Source of the DNA: an uncultured Ideonella sp.
GTDB taxonomy: Bacteria; Pseudomonadota; Gammaproteobacteria; Burkholderiales; Burkholderiaceae
NCBI GenBank assembly: GCA_946479475.1
Contig: CAMLGG010000024.1
Location: 1 to 33,395, forward strand
Length of the DNA: 33,395 bases
Direction of reading: 5' to 3'
Of this stretch, positions 8,390 to 16,901 are shown one piece after another. Below the pieces are notes generated by a model that was not told the DNA's origin, made no database searches, and saw nothing but the letters and a program-made list of their open reading frames with translations. The position numbers and the translations under genes were made by a program. Within the stretch, counting starts at the first letter, position 1. The number at the start of each line of letters is the position of its first letter.

Positions 8390-9025
8390 TTGCTGTCGAT
8401 CATACAAGCCGCCGGCTGGCCGATCTGGCCTCTGCTCCTGTGCTCCGTGGCCGCGCTGGCCCTGATCTTCGAACGCGCCGTCGCCCTGCGCCGCGCCCGC
8501 GTGGCCCCCGGCGGCCTCGTCGAGGAAGTGCTCCAGGTCCTGCGCCAGGGCATCCCCTCGTCGGACGTGCTGGGCAAGCTGGCGGCCAACTCCACGCTGG
8601 GAGCATTGCTGGCCAGCGGCATCCGCGTGGTGGCGCAAGACCCGCGCTGCAGCGAGACCCTGCTGCGCGATGCCTTCGAGGCCGCGGGGCGCAGCGCTGC
8701 CCACCAGCTGGAGCGCTACCTGAACGCCCTGGCGACGATCGCCTCCGCCGCACCGCTGCTCGGTCTGCTCGGCACCGTGATCGGCATGATCGAGATCTTC
8801 GGTTCGCAGGCGCCGGGCGGCTCCGGCAGCAACCCCGCGCAGCTCGCGCATGGCATCTCGGTGGCCCTTTACAACACGGCCTTCGGCCTGATGATCGCCA
8901 TCCCCTCGCTGATGTGCCACCGCTACTTCCGCGGCCGCGTGAACGACTACCTGCACGACATGGAGCAGGGTGCCGAGCGCGTGCTGCATCACCTGCTGCG
9001 CCTGACGTCCCGCAGCGCAGCCTGA
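8390..9025 (+). CDS. exbB: ExbB/TolQ/MotA-type proton channel protein
   Basis: Inner-membrane ExbB-like subunit of a proton-motive-force-driven energy transducer; 211 residues. It begins (TTG start) MLSIIQAAGWPIWPLLLCSVAALALIFERAVALRR, the first helix typical of burkholderial ExbB. The MotA/TolQ/ExbB domain follows with LNALATIASAAPLLGLLGTVIGMIEIF (second helix) and ISVALYNTAFGLMIAIPSLMCHRYF (third helix). No ATG or GTG in frame gives a sensible N-terminus, so TTG at 8390 is chosen although its ribosome site is weak. It is followed after 19 bases by exbD. With exbD it could energise TonB-dependent receptors such as the two in this window, but no tonB gene is present here. Confidence 0.9.
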   Translation: MLSIIQAAGWPIWPLLLCSVAALALIFERAVALRRARVAPGGLVEEVLQVLRQGIPSSDVLGKLAANSTLGALLASGIRVVAQDPRCSETLLRDAFEAAGRSAAHQLERYLNALATIASAAPLLGLLGTVIGMIEIFGSQAPGGSGSNPAQLAHGISVALYNTAFGLMIAIPSLMCHRYFRGRVNDYLHDMEQGAERVLHHLLRLTSRSAA

Positions 9026-9044
9026 GGCCTGCCGCACCATCCCC

Positions 9045-9482
9045 ATGGCGATGAACTTCCGCGGCGACCGCAGCGACGAGCCGGAGATCAACCTGATCCC
9101 GTTCATCGACGTGCTGCTGGTGATCCTGATCTTCCTGATGCTGTCGACGACCTATTCGAAGTTCACCGAACTGCAGGTGAGCCTGCCCGCGGCAGACGCG
9201 GATGCTGCGCGAGATCGGCCGTCCGAGATCATCGTCGCGGTGGCGGCCGACGGCCGCTATGCGGTCGACAAGCAGCCGGTCGAGGGCCGCAGTGTCGAGC
9301 TGCTCGCGGCCGCGTTGCGTGCCGCCGCCGAACAGAGGCACGATCCCTTCCTCATCATCTCGGCCGACGCCACGGCGGCCCACCAGTCGGTCATCAACGT
9401 GCTCGACGCCGCCCGGCGCGCCGGCCTCGTGCGCATCACCTTCGCCGCGCAGAACCCGGCGCAGGCCGGCGCAGGGCCTTGA
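9045..9482 (+). CDS. exbD: ExbD/TolR biopolymer transport protein
   Basis: Partner of ExbB; 145 residues with one N-terminal helix and a periplasmic domain. EPEINLIPFIDVLLVILIFLMLSTTYSKF contains the essential membrane aspartate (Asp22), which takes part in proton conduction in ExbD/TolR. The periplasmic part ISADATAAHQSVINVLDAARRAGLVRITFAA is typical of the family. A second ATG two codons later (9051) is possible. Its TGA stop overlaps the TTG start of lpxK by three bases (TTGA), suggesting translational coupling. Confidence 0.92.
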   Translation: MAMNFRGDRSDEPEINLIPFIDVLLVILIFLMLSTTYSKFTELQVSLPAADADAARDRPSEIIVAVAADGRYAVDKQPVEGRSVELLAAALRAAAEQRHDPFLIISADATAAHQSVINVLDAARRAGLVRITFAAQNPAQAGAGP

Positions 9483-10519
9483 CGGGCAGAGTCGCCAGCG
9501 CGCTGCAGGCGCACTGGTGGCGCCTGCGGCCCAGTGCCGCGATGAGGCTGCTGCAGCCGGTGTCGCTCGTCTACCGCGCGCTGGCCTCGTTGAACGAGGC
9601 ATGGCAGCGAAGGCGTCCTCCACCCGGGCTCGGCACGCCGGTGGTCGTCGTGGGCAACCTGGTCGTCGGCGGTGCCGGCAAGACGCCCACCGTCATCGCC
9701 CTGGTCGACTGGTTGCGGCAGGAAGGCTGGAGTCCCGGCGTCGTGTCGCGCGGCTACGGCCGCCAGCAAGACGAGGAGCTGGTGCAGGTGCAACCCGACA
9801 CGCCAGCTGGCCGCGCGGGCGACGAGCCGCTGCTGATCCGCCGGCGCACGGGCGCGCCGGTCGTCGTGGCGCGCGATCGGGTGGCCGCTGCGGAGGCGCT
9901 TGTCGCCGCCCATCCGGAGATCGACGTCATCGTCTCCGATGACGGTCTGCAGCACCACCGCCTTCCGCGGGACGTCGAGATCCTCCTGTTCGACGATCGC
10001 GGAGCCGGCAACGGCCTGGTCCTGCCGGCGGGGCCACTGCGCCAGCCGCTGCCCTCCGCACTGCCGCCGCAAGCATTGGCGCTCTACAACGCTGTCCGTC
10101 CAACCACGCCGCTGCCAGGCGCCTGTGTGCAGCGCACGCTGGCCGGCGCCCTGCCCCTGGAGGCTTGGTGGCGAGGCGACTCGGCAGCGCTTCGACCCTT
10201 GTCGGTTCTCGCAGGCCGCTCGCTGGTCGCCGCCGCAGGCATGGGCGCGCCGGAGCGCTTCTTCTCGATGCTGGAGCAGGCCGGGCTGACGATCGAGCGC
10301 CTCCCCCTGCCCGACCACGCGCGATTCGCTCCCCTGCCCTGGCCTGCGACCACGCCGGAGGTCGTCGTCACCGAGAAGGATGCCGTCAAGCTGGCGCCCG
10401 GGACGCTGGCCGGCACGCGCGTCTGGGTGGTGGCGCTAGACTTTGTCCTTCCGCCCGAATTCACCGCGGCACTGCGTCAGCGGCTGCCCCGCCGAACCGA
10501 CGTCCCGACACCAAGATGA
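9479..10519 (+). CDS. lpxK: Tetraacyldisaccharide 4'-kinase (lipid A biosynthesis)
   Basis: Inner-membrane-associated kinase that phosphorylates the 4' position of the lipid A precursor disaccharide to give lipid IVA; 346 residues. The N-terminal amphipathic region [30 protein letters not shown] is typical of LpxK. The Walker A motif [17 protein letters not shown] (about 56-72) is followed by [59 protein letters not shown] and near the end [11 protein letters not shown]. The TTG start at 9479 overlaps the exbD stop; the next in-frame ATG (9542) would remove the membrane-binding helix. It ends in ATGA shared with the next gene. Confidence 0.94.
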   Translation: MTGRVASALQAHWWRLRPSAAMRLLQPVSLVYRALASLNEAWQRRRPPPGLGTPVVVVGNLVVGGAGKTPTVIALVDWLRQEGWSPGVVSRGYGRQQDEELVQVQPDTPAGRAGDEPLLIRRRTGAPVVVARDRVAAAEALVAAHPEIDVIVSDDGLQHHRLPRDVEILLFDDRGAGNGLVLPAGPLRQPLPSALPPQALALYNAVRPTTPLPGACVQRTLAGALPLEAWWRGDSAALRPLSVLAGRSLVAAAGMGAPERFFSMLEQAGLTIERLPLPDHARFAPLPWPATTPEVVVTEKDAVKLAPGTLAGTRVWVVALDFVLPPEFTAALRQRLPRRTDVPTPR

Positions 10520-10710
10520 ACATGGATCACCGCCTGATCGAGATGCTGGTCTGCCCGGTCTGCAAAGGCCCGCTGCAACTGCGCCGCGACGATGAGAACC
10601 GGCCCCTGGAGCTGGTCTGCCCCGCCGACCGGCTCGCCTTCCCGATCCGCGACGGGATCCCCGTGATGCTCGACAGCGAAGCGCGCCGCCTCGACGGCGA
10701 GGAAGAGTGA
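10516..10710 (+). CDS. Trm112-like / UPF0434 (YcaR) small zinc-ribbon protein
   Basis: A 64-residue protein of the Trm112p-like family, located between lpxK and kdsB as is usual in proteobacteria. The sequence [20 protein letters not shown] carries CxxC (Cys13, Cys16), and [22 protein letters not shown] supplies Cys35 and the conserved [10 protein letters not shown] block. The bacterial role is not settled; eukaryotic Trm112 activates methyltransferases. Its ATG overlaps the lpxK stop (ATGA), and its TGA shares one base with the kdsB ATG, so its translation is likely coupled to both neighbours. Confidence 0.9.
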   Translation: MNMDHRLIEMLVCPVCKGPLQLRRDDENRPLELVCPADRLAFPIRDGIPVMLDSEARRLDGEEE

Positions 10711-11465
10711 TGCGCTTCACCGTGCTGATCCCGGCGCGGCTGGCATCCACCCGGCTGCCGGACAAGCCGCTGGCCGACATCGCCGGCAAGCCGATGGTGG
10801 TCCGGGTGGCCGAGAGGGCCGCCGAGGCGGGCGCTGCAGCCGTGTGGGTGGCCGCCGATGACGCGAGGACGGTGCAGGCCTGCGAGGCGCACGGCGTGGC
10901 GGCGCTTCTGACGCGGCAGGACCATGTCTCCGGCAGCGATCGCCTGGCAGAGGCTTGCGAGCAGCTCGGCCTCGAAGGCGACGACCTGGTGGTCAACGTC
11001 CAGGGAGACGAGCCGCTCATCGAGCCGACTCTGGTCGCCTCCTGCGCCGGCCTGCTGGCCGAGCGCCCGGACTGCGCGGTCGCCACGGCGGCGCATGCCA
11101 TCACCGAGCTGGCCGACTTCACCAATCCGAATGTGGTGAAGGTGGTTTGCGATCGCGAAGACCGCGCGCTCTATTTCAGCCGCGCACCGATGCCGTGGTG
11201 GCGCGACGGATCGATTGCCGGCCAGCCTGCCCTGCCGTCCGGCCAGGCACTTCGCCACATCGGCCTGTATGCGTACCGGGCGGGATTCCTTCGCCGCTTT
11301 CCCACGCTCGAGCCGGCGCCACTGGAACAGCTGGAATCGCTGGAGCAACTGCGCGTGTTGTGGCATGGAGAGCGGATCGCCGTCCACCGCGCCATGCAGG
11401 CGCCTGCCGCGGGTGTGGACACGCCCGAGGACCTGGCGCGCGTGCGGGCCGCCTGGCCGGACTGA
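10710..11465 (+). CDS. kdsB: 3-deoxy-manno-octulosonate cytidylyltransferase
   Basis: Activates Kdo with CTP to CMP-Kdo for lipopolysaccharide inner-core synthesis; 251 residues, cytoplasmic. The nucleotidyltransferase signature [35 protein letters not shown] is at the N-terminus. It is followed by [50 protein letters not shown] and [13 protein letters not shown]...[16 protein letters not shown], all family hallmarks. The ATG at 10710 is directly preceded by an in-frame GTG; GGAAGAG upstream serves as ribosome site. It is the last gene of the exbB-exbD-lpxK-Trm112-kdsB run, joining lipid A and Kdo steps with an envelope energy-transduction pair. Confidence 0.95.
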   Translation: MRFTVLIPARLASTRLPDKPLADIAGKPMVVRVAERAAEAGAAAVWVAADDARTVQACEAHGVAALLTRQDHVSGSDRLAEACEQLGLEGDDLVVNVQGDEPLIEPTLVASCAGLLAERPDCAVATAAHAITELADFTNPNVVKVVCDREDRALYFSRAPMPWWRDGSIAGQPALPSGQALRHIGLYAYRAGFLRRFPTLEPAPLEQLESLEQLRVLWHGERIAVHRAMQAPAAGVDTPEDLARVRAAWPD

Positions 11466-11513
11466 ACAGCCTGCCAGCGACCCGCCGGTGTCAGCCAGGC
11501 GCAGGATTACGCG

Positions 11514-11522
11514 TGCTATCCT
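11514..11522 (+). promoter_or_regulatory. Possible extended -10 promoter for adk
   Basis: TGCTATCCT fits an extended -10 element (TGn followed by a TATAAT-like hexamer) in the 184-base gap between kdsB and adk, about 128 bases before the adk ATG. No strong -35 is seen. It is a weak prediction, but the gap suggests adk has its own promoter. Confidence 0.25.
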
Positions 11523-11529
11523 GCCCTGA

Positions 11530-12303
<774 letters not shown>

Positions 12304-12322
12304 GCAGACGCTGCCGCAAGCC

Positions 12323-12349
12323 AGGCGGCCCGTGGGCCGCCTTTCTTTT
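12323..12349 (+). terminator. Rho-independent terminator after adk
   Basis: The arms AGGCGGCCC and GGGCCGCCT form a 9-bp GC-rich stem with a two-base apex (a hexaloop if the top pairs stay open), followed by TTCTTTT. It begins 19 bases after the adk stop and precedes the SDR gene's control region. Confidence 0.8.
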
Positions 12350-12355
12350 GACGCA

Positions 12356-12383
12356 CAATTGACGTTTACGTCAACGTCAATTG
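12356..12383. promoter_or_regulatory. Long palindromic operator upstream of the SDR gene (LiuR-like)
   Basis: An 11-base perfect inverted repeat, CAATTGACGTT and AACGTCAATTG, is separated by six bases. Nested within it is a second palindrome, TTGACGTTTACGTCAA (12359-12374). It ends 42 bases before the SDR ATG. ACGT-cored TTGACGT/ACGTCAA palindromes resemble operators reported for LiuR, the MerR-family regulator of branched-chain amino acid and acyl-CoA degradation in proteobacteria. The SDR downstream fits such a regulon. Assignment to LiuR is inference. Confidence 0.65.
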
Positions 12384-12425
12384 GCCGCACGCGATGGCGC
12401 GGCCGCGCAGAAGGAGCACGAATCC

Positions 12426-13184
12426 ATGGAAATCTCCGGCAAGGTCTTCATCGTCACCGGCGGCGCTTCCGGCCTGGGCGAAGGCACGGCCCGCATGCTG
12501 GCCGCGAACGGCGGCAAGGTCGTCATCGCGGACCTCCAGGCCGACAAGGGCGAGGCCCTGGCCAAGGAGCTCGGCGGCGTGTTCGTGCGCTGCGACGTCA
12601 GCCAGGAGGCCGACGGGCGCGCGGTGGTCGCCGCCGCCGTCGGTCTGGGCAAGCTGATGGGCCTGGTCAACTGCGCTGGCATCGCGCCGGCGGTCAAGAC
12701 GGTCGGCAAGGATGGCGCGCATCCGCTGGACACCTTCACCAAGGTGGTGATGGTCAACCTGGTCGGCAGCTTCAACATGATCCGCCTGGCCGCCGAGGCC
12801 ATGTGCAAGAACGAGCCCGAGGGGACCGGCGAACGCGGCGTGATGATCAGCACCGCCAGCGTCGCCGCGTTTGACGGCCAGATCGGCCAGGCCGCCTACT
12901 CCGCCAGCAAGGGCGGCGTCGTCGGCATGACCCTGCCGATCGCCCGCGACCTGGCCCGCAACGGCATCCGCAACATGACCATCGCCCCGGGCATCTTCGG
13001 CACGCCGATGCTGTTCTCCATGCCCCAGGAAGTGCAGGATGCGCTCGCCGCGAGCGTCCCCTTCCCCAGCCGCCTCGGCCGTCCGGAGGACTACGCCAAG
13101 CTGGTGCACCAGATCGTCACCAATGACATGCTGAACGGCGAGGTCATCCGGCTCGACGGGGCGATCCGCATGGCGCCGAAGTGA
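12426..13184 (+). CDS. SDR family dehydrogenase, 3-hydroxyacyl-CoA dehydrogenase type II-like
   Basis: A 252-residue NAD(P)-dependent short-chain dehydrogenase/reductase. The cofactor motif is TGGASGLG (residues 11-18), with CDV near 56-58 and NCAG at 82-85. The catalytic residues are in the Ser142/Ser145 region and YSASK (Tyr158, Lys162). The opening [19 protein letters not shown], the motif APGIFGTPM and the late segment [32 protein letters not shown] resemble 3-hydroxy-2-methylbutyryl-CoA / 3-hydroxyacyl-CoA dehydrogenase type II (HSD17B10-like), which acts in isoleucine and fatty acid breakdown. ATG at 12426 has AAGGAG 12 bases upstream; in-frame codons before it cover the operator. The palindrome upstream supports a catabolic role. 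The exact substrate is not certain. Confidence 0.88.
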   Translation: MEISGKVFIVTGGASGLGEGTARMLAANGGKVVIADLQADKGEALAKELGGVFVRCDVSQEADGRAVVAAAVGLGKLMGLVNCAGIAPAVKTVGKDGAHPLDTFTKVVMVNLVGSFNMIRLAAEAMCKNEPEGTGERGVMISTASVAAFDGQIGQAAYSASKGGVVGMTLPIARDLARNGIRNMTIAPGIFGTPMLFSMPQEVQDALAASVPFPSRLGRPEDYAKLVHQIVTNDMLNGEVIRLDGAIRMAPK

Positions 13185-13222
13185 TCGATGAGGGGTTGAC
13201 CTGAGAGGGTCACCCGCATCGA
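13185..13222 (+). terminator. Stem-loop directly after the SDR stop codon
   Basis: The arms TCGATG...CATCGA enclose inner pairs GGG/CCC and TGACC/GGTCA with small bulges, forming a long imperfect hairpin that starts at the base after the SDR stop. No T-run follows, so it is a candidate terminator without a U-tract, or an mRNA 3' stabiliser. It lies between the SDR and the hydroxylase gene. Confidence 0.45.
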
Positions 13223-13285
13223 CGAGCACTTCGCCGTGTGGAAAATGATCAGCACCCGCAGTCCGGCGGGCTCATGATCTGCTGC

Positions 13286-14581
13286 ATGTCCTCCTCGTCG
13301 CCCCTCACGCCCGCTCCAGCCGAACTCGAGGCACGCGCAGTTGCCGCCGAACGAATGGGGCGTCTGGGGGACGCCTTGGCGGCATGGCGGGAGGTGCTGG
13401 CGGTTGATCCCAATCACCTTCGCGCCCTGACCGTCATCGGTGCGGACGCGCAACGCCGAGGCCAGTTGGCACAGGCACGCGAAGCACTCACCCGTGCCGC
13501 GATTCAGGCCAAGGACGATCCGACGCCGTGGATCAGCCTGGCGCAACTGTGCCGGCAGGTGCAGGACCTCGACGGCGAGCAGCACGCGTTGACGAAGGCG
13601 TTGTCGATCGATCCACATGACTTGCTGGCTTTGCTGCTGCGAGGACAGCTCCTCGAGCGCCAGGGGCAGCGACACCAGGCCGCGCGCGCTTTTGCCGCTG
13701 CCATTGCAGTTGCTCCGCCAGTCGACAGACTTCGTCCGGACCTTCGCCCTGCCCTGGCGCACGCCGTAGCCGTGCGGACCGCCTACGACAAGGAGTTCTC
13801 CCGGTACCTCGATGCAGCGCTCGACAAGGCGCGTCAAGGCCTCGACGGCGTCGAGCTGTCGCGCTTCGATCTGTCGGTCGACATCATGCTCGGGCGCAAG
13901 AAGCGATACGACTCGCAGCCATCGCAGTACCTCGTTCCACACCTCGCGCCCGTCGAGTTCTTCGATCGAAAGCTGTTTCCGTGGCTCCGCGAGATCGAGG
14001 CTGGAACCGATGTCGTTCGCGGCGAGTTCCTCGACGTCCTGCGAGCCGACGAGGGCTTCGCCCCGTATCTCACCTATTCGGCTGATCAACCCGTCAACCA
14101 GTTCGCCGAGCTCAACAACTCGCCACGTTGGAGTGCTTATCACCTCATCAAGGACGGCAAGATCGCTGCGGACGCCGCGGCGAAGTGCCCGCGCACCTTG
14201 AGCCTCCTGACGCGGGCGCCCCAACCGGATCAGCCGGGCCGAACGCCGGTAGCGCTGTTCTCGCTTCTCAAACCCGGTACGCGAATTCCACCGCACACCG
14301 GAGTGAGCAATGCACGCCTGCTGGTCCACCTGCCTCTGATCATCCCGCCAGGGTGCGGCTTTCGCGTCGGCAACCAGGTGCGCGAGTGGTTGCCCGGCCA
14401 GGCATTGGTGTTCGATGACACCATCGAACATGAGGCCTGGAATGACAGCGACCAGCTCCGGGTCGTCATGATCTTCGACATCTGGCACCCAGCCCTTTCT
14501 GAGGCGGAGCGGTCCATGATCACTGCCATGTCCACTGCATTGAACGAGTTCGCCGGGATGCCCGAAGATTACGGCGCATGA
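13286..14581 (+). CDS. TPR - aspartyl/asparaginyl beta-hydroxylase (AspH) fusion protein
   Basis: A 431-residue protein with two parts. Residues about 10-160 form TPR-like helical repeats (ARAVAAERMGRLGDALAAWREVLAVDPNHLRAL and similar), a protein-interaction scaffold. The C-terminal half is an AspH domain: NNSPRWSAYHLIKDG, then FSLLKPGTRIPPHTGVSNARLLVHLPLIIPPGCGFRVGN, WLPGQALVFDDTIEHEAWN and RVVMIFDIWHP. His337 (HTG) and His382 (EHEAWN) are the expected Fe(II) ligands; this family uses two histidines without an acidic ligand, and the following Arg binds 2-oxoglutarate. Known members hydroxylate Asp/Asn side chains in proteins or peptides. No signal peptide is seen, so it is probably cytoplasmic. 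The start is uncertain: GTG 13238 and ATG 13274 are in frame, and none has a clear ribosome site. It heads the oxygenase/sulfotransferase series. Confidence 0.87.
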   Translation: MSSSSPLTPAPAELEARAVAAERMGRLGDALAAWREVLAVDPNHLRALTVIGADAQRRGQLAQAREALTRAAIQAKDDPTPWISLAQLCRQVQDLDGEQHALTKALSIDPHDLLALLLRGQLLERQGQRHQAARAFAAAIAVAPPVDRLRPDLRPALAHAVAVRTAYDKEFSRYLDAALDKARQGLDGVELSRFDLSVDIMLGRKKRYDSQPSQYLVPHLAPVEFFDRKLFPWLREIEAGTDVVRGEFLDVLRADEGFAPYLTYSADQPVNQFAELNNSPRWSAYHLIKDGKIAADAAAKCPRTLSLLTRAPQPDQPGRTPVALFSLLKPGTRIPPHTGVSNARLLVHLPLIIPPGCGFRVGNQVREWLPGQALVFDDTIEHEAWNDSDQLRVVMIFDIWHPALSEAERSMITAMSTALNEFAGMPEDYGA

Positions 14582-14585
14582 AGGA

Positions 14586-14616
14586 CGCCGCTATCGGCGC
14601 CTCGTGATTCGAGGCG
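14586..14616 (+). other. Paired stem-loops between the AspH and JmjC genes
   Basis: Two hairpins lie in the 65-base gap: CGCCG-CTAT-CGGCG (14586-14599) and CGCCTCG-TGATT-CGAGGCG (14598-14616). They share two bases, so they compete slightly. No T-run follows. They could be a processing site, a weak terminator or an RNA-stability element separating the two genes. Confidence 0.4.
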
Positions 14617-14646
14617 ACAAGTCAACGGCTATCATCCTCGCGTCAT

Positions 14647-15825
14647 ATGCCCAGCCTCGCCGAGTTCCTTGCGCCTTTCGACTCCCGCGAGTTCAAGGCT
14701 TCTTACTACGGCAAGAAGCCGCTGCATATCAGCGCGCCGGCACGGGCGCTTCACAATCCGATGCCGTGGGAGCGCTTCAATCAGTGCCTGGACCTGTCCA
14801 GCTTCTGGGACGAAGACACGCTGAAGGTCTTCTACCGCAACCGCCTGGCGCTGCGCGACAACTATTGCGACGTCAGCAATGTCGGCATGGGTCACAAGGC
14901 TGCCGCCGACCCTCGGAAAGTCAAGGCGCTGCTGGGCTTCGGTGCCAGTCTCGTCGCCAACCAGATCCAGCGCGTCAGCGCCGAGGTGGCCGCGGTGGTG
15001 CACATGCTGCAGCAGGAGTTTGCAGCGGCCGTCGGGGCGAATGCCTACTGCTCCTTCCAGGGCATCCAGGCATTCAACACCCACTACGACCTCCATGATG
15101 TCTTTGCGCTGCAGACCGAAGGCGAGAAGCTTTGGCGCATCTACGAGGCTCGAGCGGACAACCCCATAGCTCCCCTGCCCCCCGGCGACGAAGCGGAGAA
15201 ATGGCTCATCGCCACCAGGGGAAACCTGGTCGCCGAGATCCTCATGAAGCCTGGCGACCTGCTCTACTTGCCTCGGGGGCAGTACCACGACGCCAAGACC
15301 GGCGCCGATGCATCCCTGCACCTGACCTTCTGGGTCAAACCCGCGACAGGACTCTCGCTGCTGAAGGTCCTTGAGTCAGCAATCTCTTCGGACAGCGCGT
15401 TTCGAGCAGACCTGCCCGACGCTCGTGACCCTGCAGCACTGTCGGAGCACCTTCGGAAGTTGGCGCTGCGCTTGGCCCATCACGTGACGACGCCGGCGTT
15501 CGCCATGGAGGTGGGCAACCATCAACGATCGTTGACCACGGTGCCGGCCTCGTTCGATCTTCCGCATCGGCAAGCGCCGCGGTATTTCTCCACCGTCAAG
15601 CGAGGGCAGGTCCTACGTGGCGATGCGGGCTTCACCGCAAGGTTTGATACCGCCGAGATGGAGGTGGGAGCAGCCCATGCTGCGGTCAGTTGGCTGCTCC
15701 AGCAAAAGCTCTTCTCTCTCGAGGATCTCGCGGCGAGGTTCCCCTTCCTGGACAGTTCGACCCTGGCCTCCGTCCTGGACCAGCTCGTCCGCGTGGGGGT
15801 GGTCGTAGAAACTGAAATGCGCTGA
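14647..15825 (+). CDS. JmjC-type (cupin_4) 2-oxoglutarate/Fe(II) oxygenase
   Basis: A 392-residue cupin_4/JmjC family protein resembling ribosomal oxygenases of the YcfD/RoxA type. SYYGKKPLHISAPARAL near residue 20 is the typical N-terminal signature. The iron site is HYD (His146, Asp148) in FNTHYDLHDVFALQTEGEKLWRIYE, with the distal His214 in MKPGDLLYLPRGQYHDA, the facial triad order HxD...H. The C-terminal part LLQQKLFSLEDLAARFPFLDSSTLASVLDQLVRVGVVV looks like a winged helix, as in RoxA. Known relatives hydroxylate protein Arg or His; the target here is unknown. No Shine-Dalgarno is visible; TATCAT at 14630-14635 could be a -10 giving an almost leaderless mRNA. The sulfotransferase gene follows after 11 bases. 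Confidence 0.85.
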   Translation: MPSLAEFLAPFDSREFKASYYGKKPLHISAPARALHNPMPWERFNQCLDLSSFWDEDTLKVFYRNRLALRDNYCDVSNVGMGHKAAADPRKVKALLGFGASLVANQIQRVSAEVAAVVHMLQQEFAAAVGANAYCSFQGIQAFNTHYDLHDVFALQTEGEKLWRIYEARADNPIAPLPPGDEAEKWLIATRGNLVAEILMKPGDLLYLPRGQYHDAKTGADASLHLTFWVKPATGLSLLKVLESAISSDSAFRADLPDARDPAALSEHLRKLALRLAHHVTTPAFAMEVGNHQRSLTTVPASFDLPHRQAPRYFSTVKRGQVLRGDAGFTARFDTAEMEVGAAHAAVSWLLQQKLFSLEDLAARFPFLDSSTLASVLDQLVRVGVVVETEMR

Positions 15826-15836
15826 CGCCGGATCGC

Positions 15837-16820
15837 ATGTCGGCCGACGAAACCCCTCCACACCTTCCGGTGCGGGCCAAGCTCGATGCCTCAGGCTTGC
15901 ATGTCGCGCTGGCGGCCATCCCGCCGGCGCAGATGAGCGATCCCTTTCTTCACGAGACGGTCAGACGGGTAGCGGCGCAGCAGACGATCGTGCATGTCCG
16001 CTCCGCAGACCTCGGGTCGCCTCCGCCGCCAGCCGCTCCGTCGGGTCTGCTCTTCCATGTGTCGCGCTGCGGCTCGACGCTCGTGTCGCAGTCGCTCAAG
16101 CAGCTAGACCAAGTGGCGGTGTACTCCGAGCCAACGGCCCTCAACGAGCTGCTCATGCCCCCTCATCCGGCAGGCCGCTCACAGATGCTTGCGGCATTGC
16201 GCACCCTGGTTGCCATGTTTGGAGCGCATGCACGCAGCCCGTATGTGCTCAAGCTGTCCAGCTGGAACGCACTGTGGTGCGACATGTTCACCGAAGCCTT
16301 TCCCGACACGCCTTGGGCCCTCTGCGTACGGGACCCTGTCGAGGTGTGTGCCTCTCTCCTCGACACGCGGCCGGGCTGGCTCCGAGAAGACCAGATCTTC
16401 CGATTCGCGCCGCTGATCGGCCCCGAGTACCGGACGGCGACCCCGGAGACTCGAAGTGCTCTCACCTTTGCGAGGCTCTGCGAAGCGGCCGGAAGACTGG
16501 ACCCGGCCAAGGGAATGCTTCTGCAGTACCAGAACCTGCCAGAAGATGTCTGGGGACGGCTGGCGGCGCACTTCGGCCTGGAAGTATCGCCAGCACGGCG
16601 TCAACGCATGATCGACGCTGCGAAACGGGACGCCAAGGCGCCCCTCGAATCCGGTCGGTTGTTCTTGCCGGATAGCGAGCGAAAGCGCAGCTCGGCGTCG
16701 CCAAGCCTGCGTGAGGCGATCGACCTCATCGCGACGCCGCCGTATCTGGACTTGCTGGAAAAGTGGTCCGGGATCGGCAATCGGCCAGCGGCCAACCAGT
16801 CGAGCTGCCGCATAGGCTGA
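15837..16820 (+). CDS. Sulfotransferase-family protein
   Basis: A 327-residue protein with a PAPS-dependent sulfotransferase fold. The 5'-phosphosulfate loop is in LLFHVSRCGSTLVSQSLKQL (about 71-90). VAVYSEPTALNELL matches the region following the loop in many sulfotransferases. The 3'-phosphate region is WALCVRDPVEVCASLL. The remainder is helical and divergent, and the acceptor cannot be told. It starts 11 bases after the JmjC oxygenase stop, so the two are probably co-transcribed. No signal peptide is present, as expected for PAPS use in the cytoplasm. It ends about 27 bases before a two-way terminator. The sequence is divergent enough that a non-sulfating P-loop relative remains possible. 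Confidence 0.8.
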   Translation: MSADETPPHLPVRAKLDASGLHVALAAIPPAQMSDPFLHETVRRVAAQQTIVHVRSADLGSPPPPAAPSGLLFHVSRCGSTLVSQSLKQLDQVAVYSEPTALNELLMPPHPAGRSQMLAALRTLVAMFGAHARSPYVLKLSSWNALWCDMFTEAFPDTPWALCVRDPVEVCASLLDTRPGWLREDQIFRFAPLIGPEYRTATPETRSALTFARLCEAAGRLDPAKGMLLQYQNLPEDVWGRLAAHFGLEVSPARRQRMIDAAKRDAKAPLESGRLFLPDSERKRSSASPSLREAIDLIATPPYLDLLEKWSGIGNRPAANQSSCRIG

Positions 16821-16847
16821 AGGGCTGAAGCCGGCTTGGACAGAAGA

Positions 16848-16871
16848 AAGGGGTCGCCGTGGCGACCCCTT
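16848..16871. terminator. Bidirectional terminator between sulfotransferase and TonB receptor 1
   Basis: An 11-bp perfect stem (AAGGGGTCGCC / GGCGACCCCTT) closes on a two-base apex. It sits between two convergent genes, 27 bases after the plus-strand stop and 30 bases after the minus-strand stop. On the minus strand the stem is followed by TCTTCTGT; on the plus strand the tail is less T-rich. It probably serves both genes, mainly the receptor. Confidence 0.75.
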
Positions 16872-16901
16872 CGTCATGTTCGCCGGCCACGCCGGCACAG
16901 G

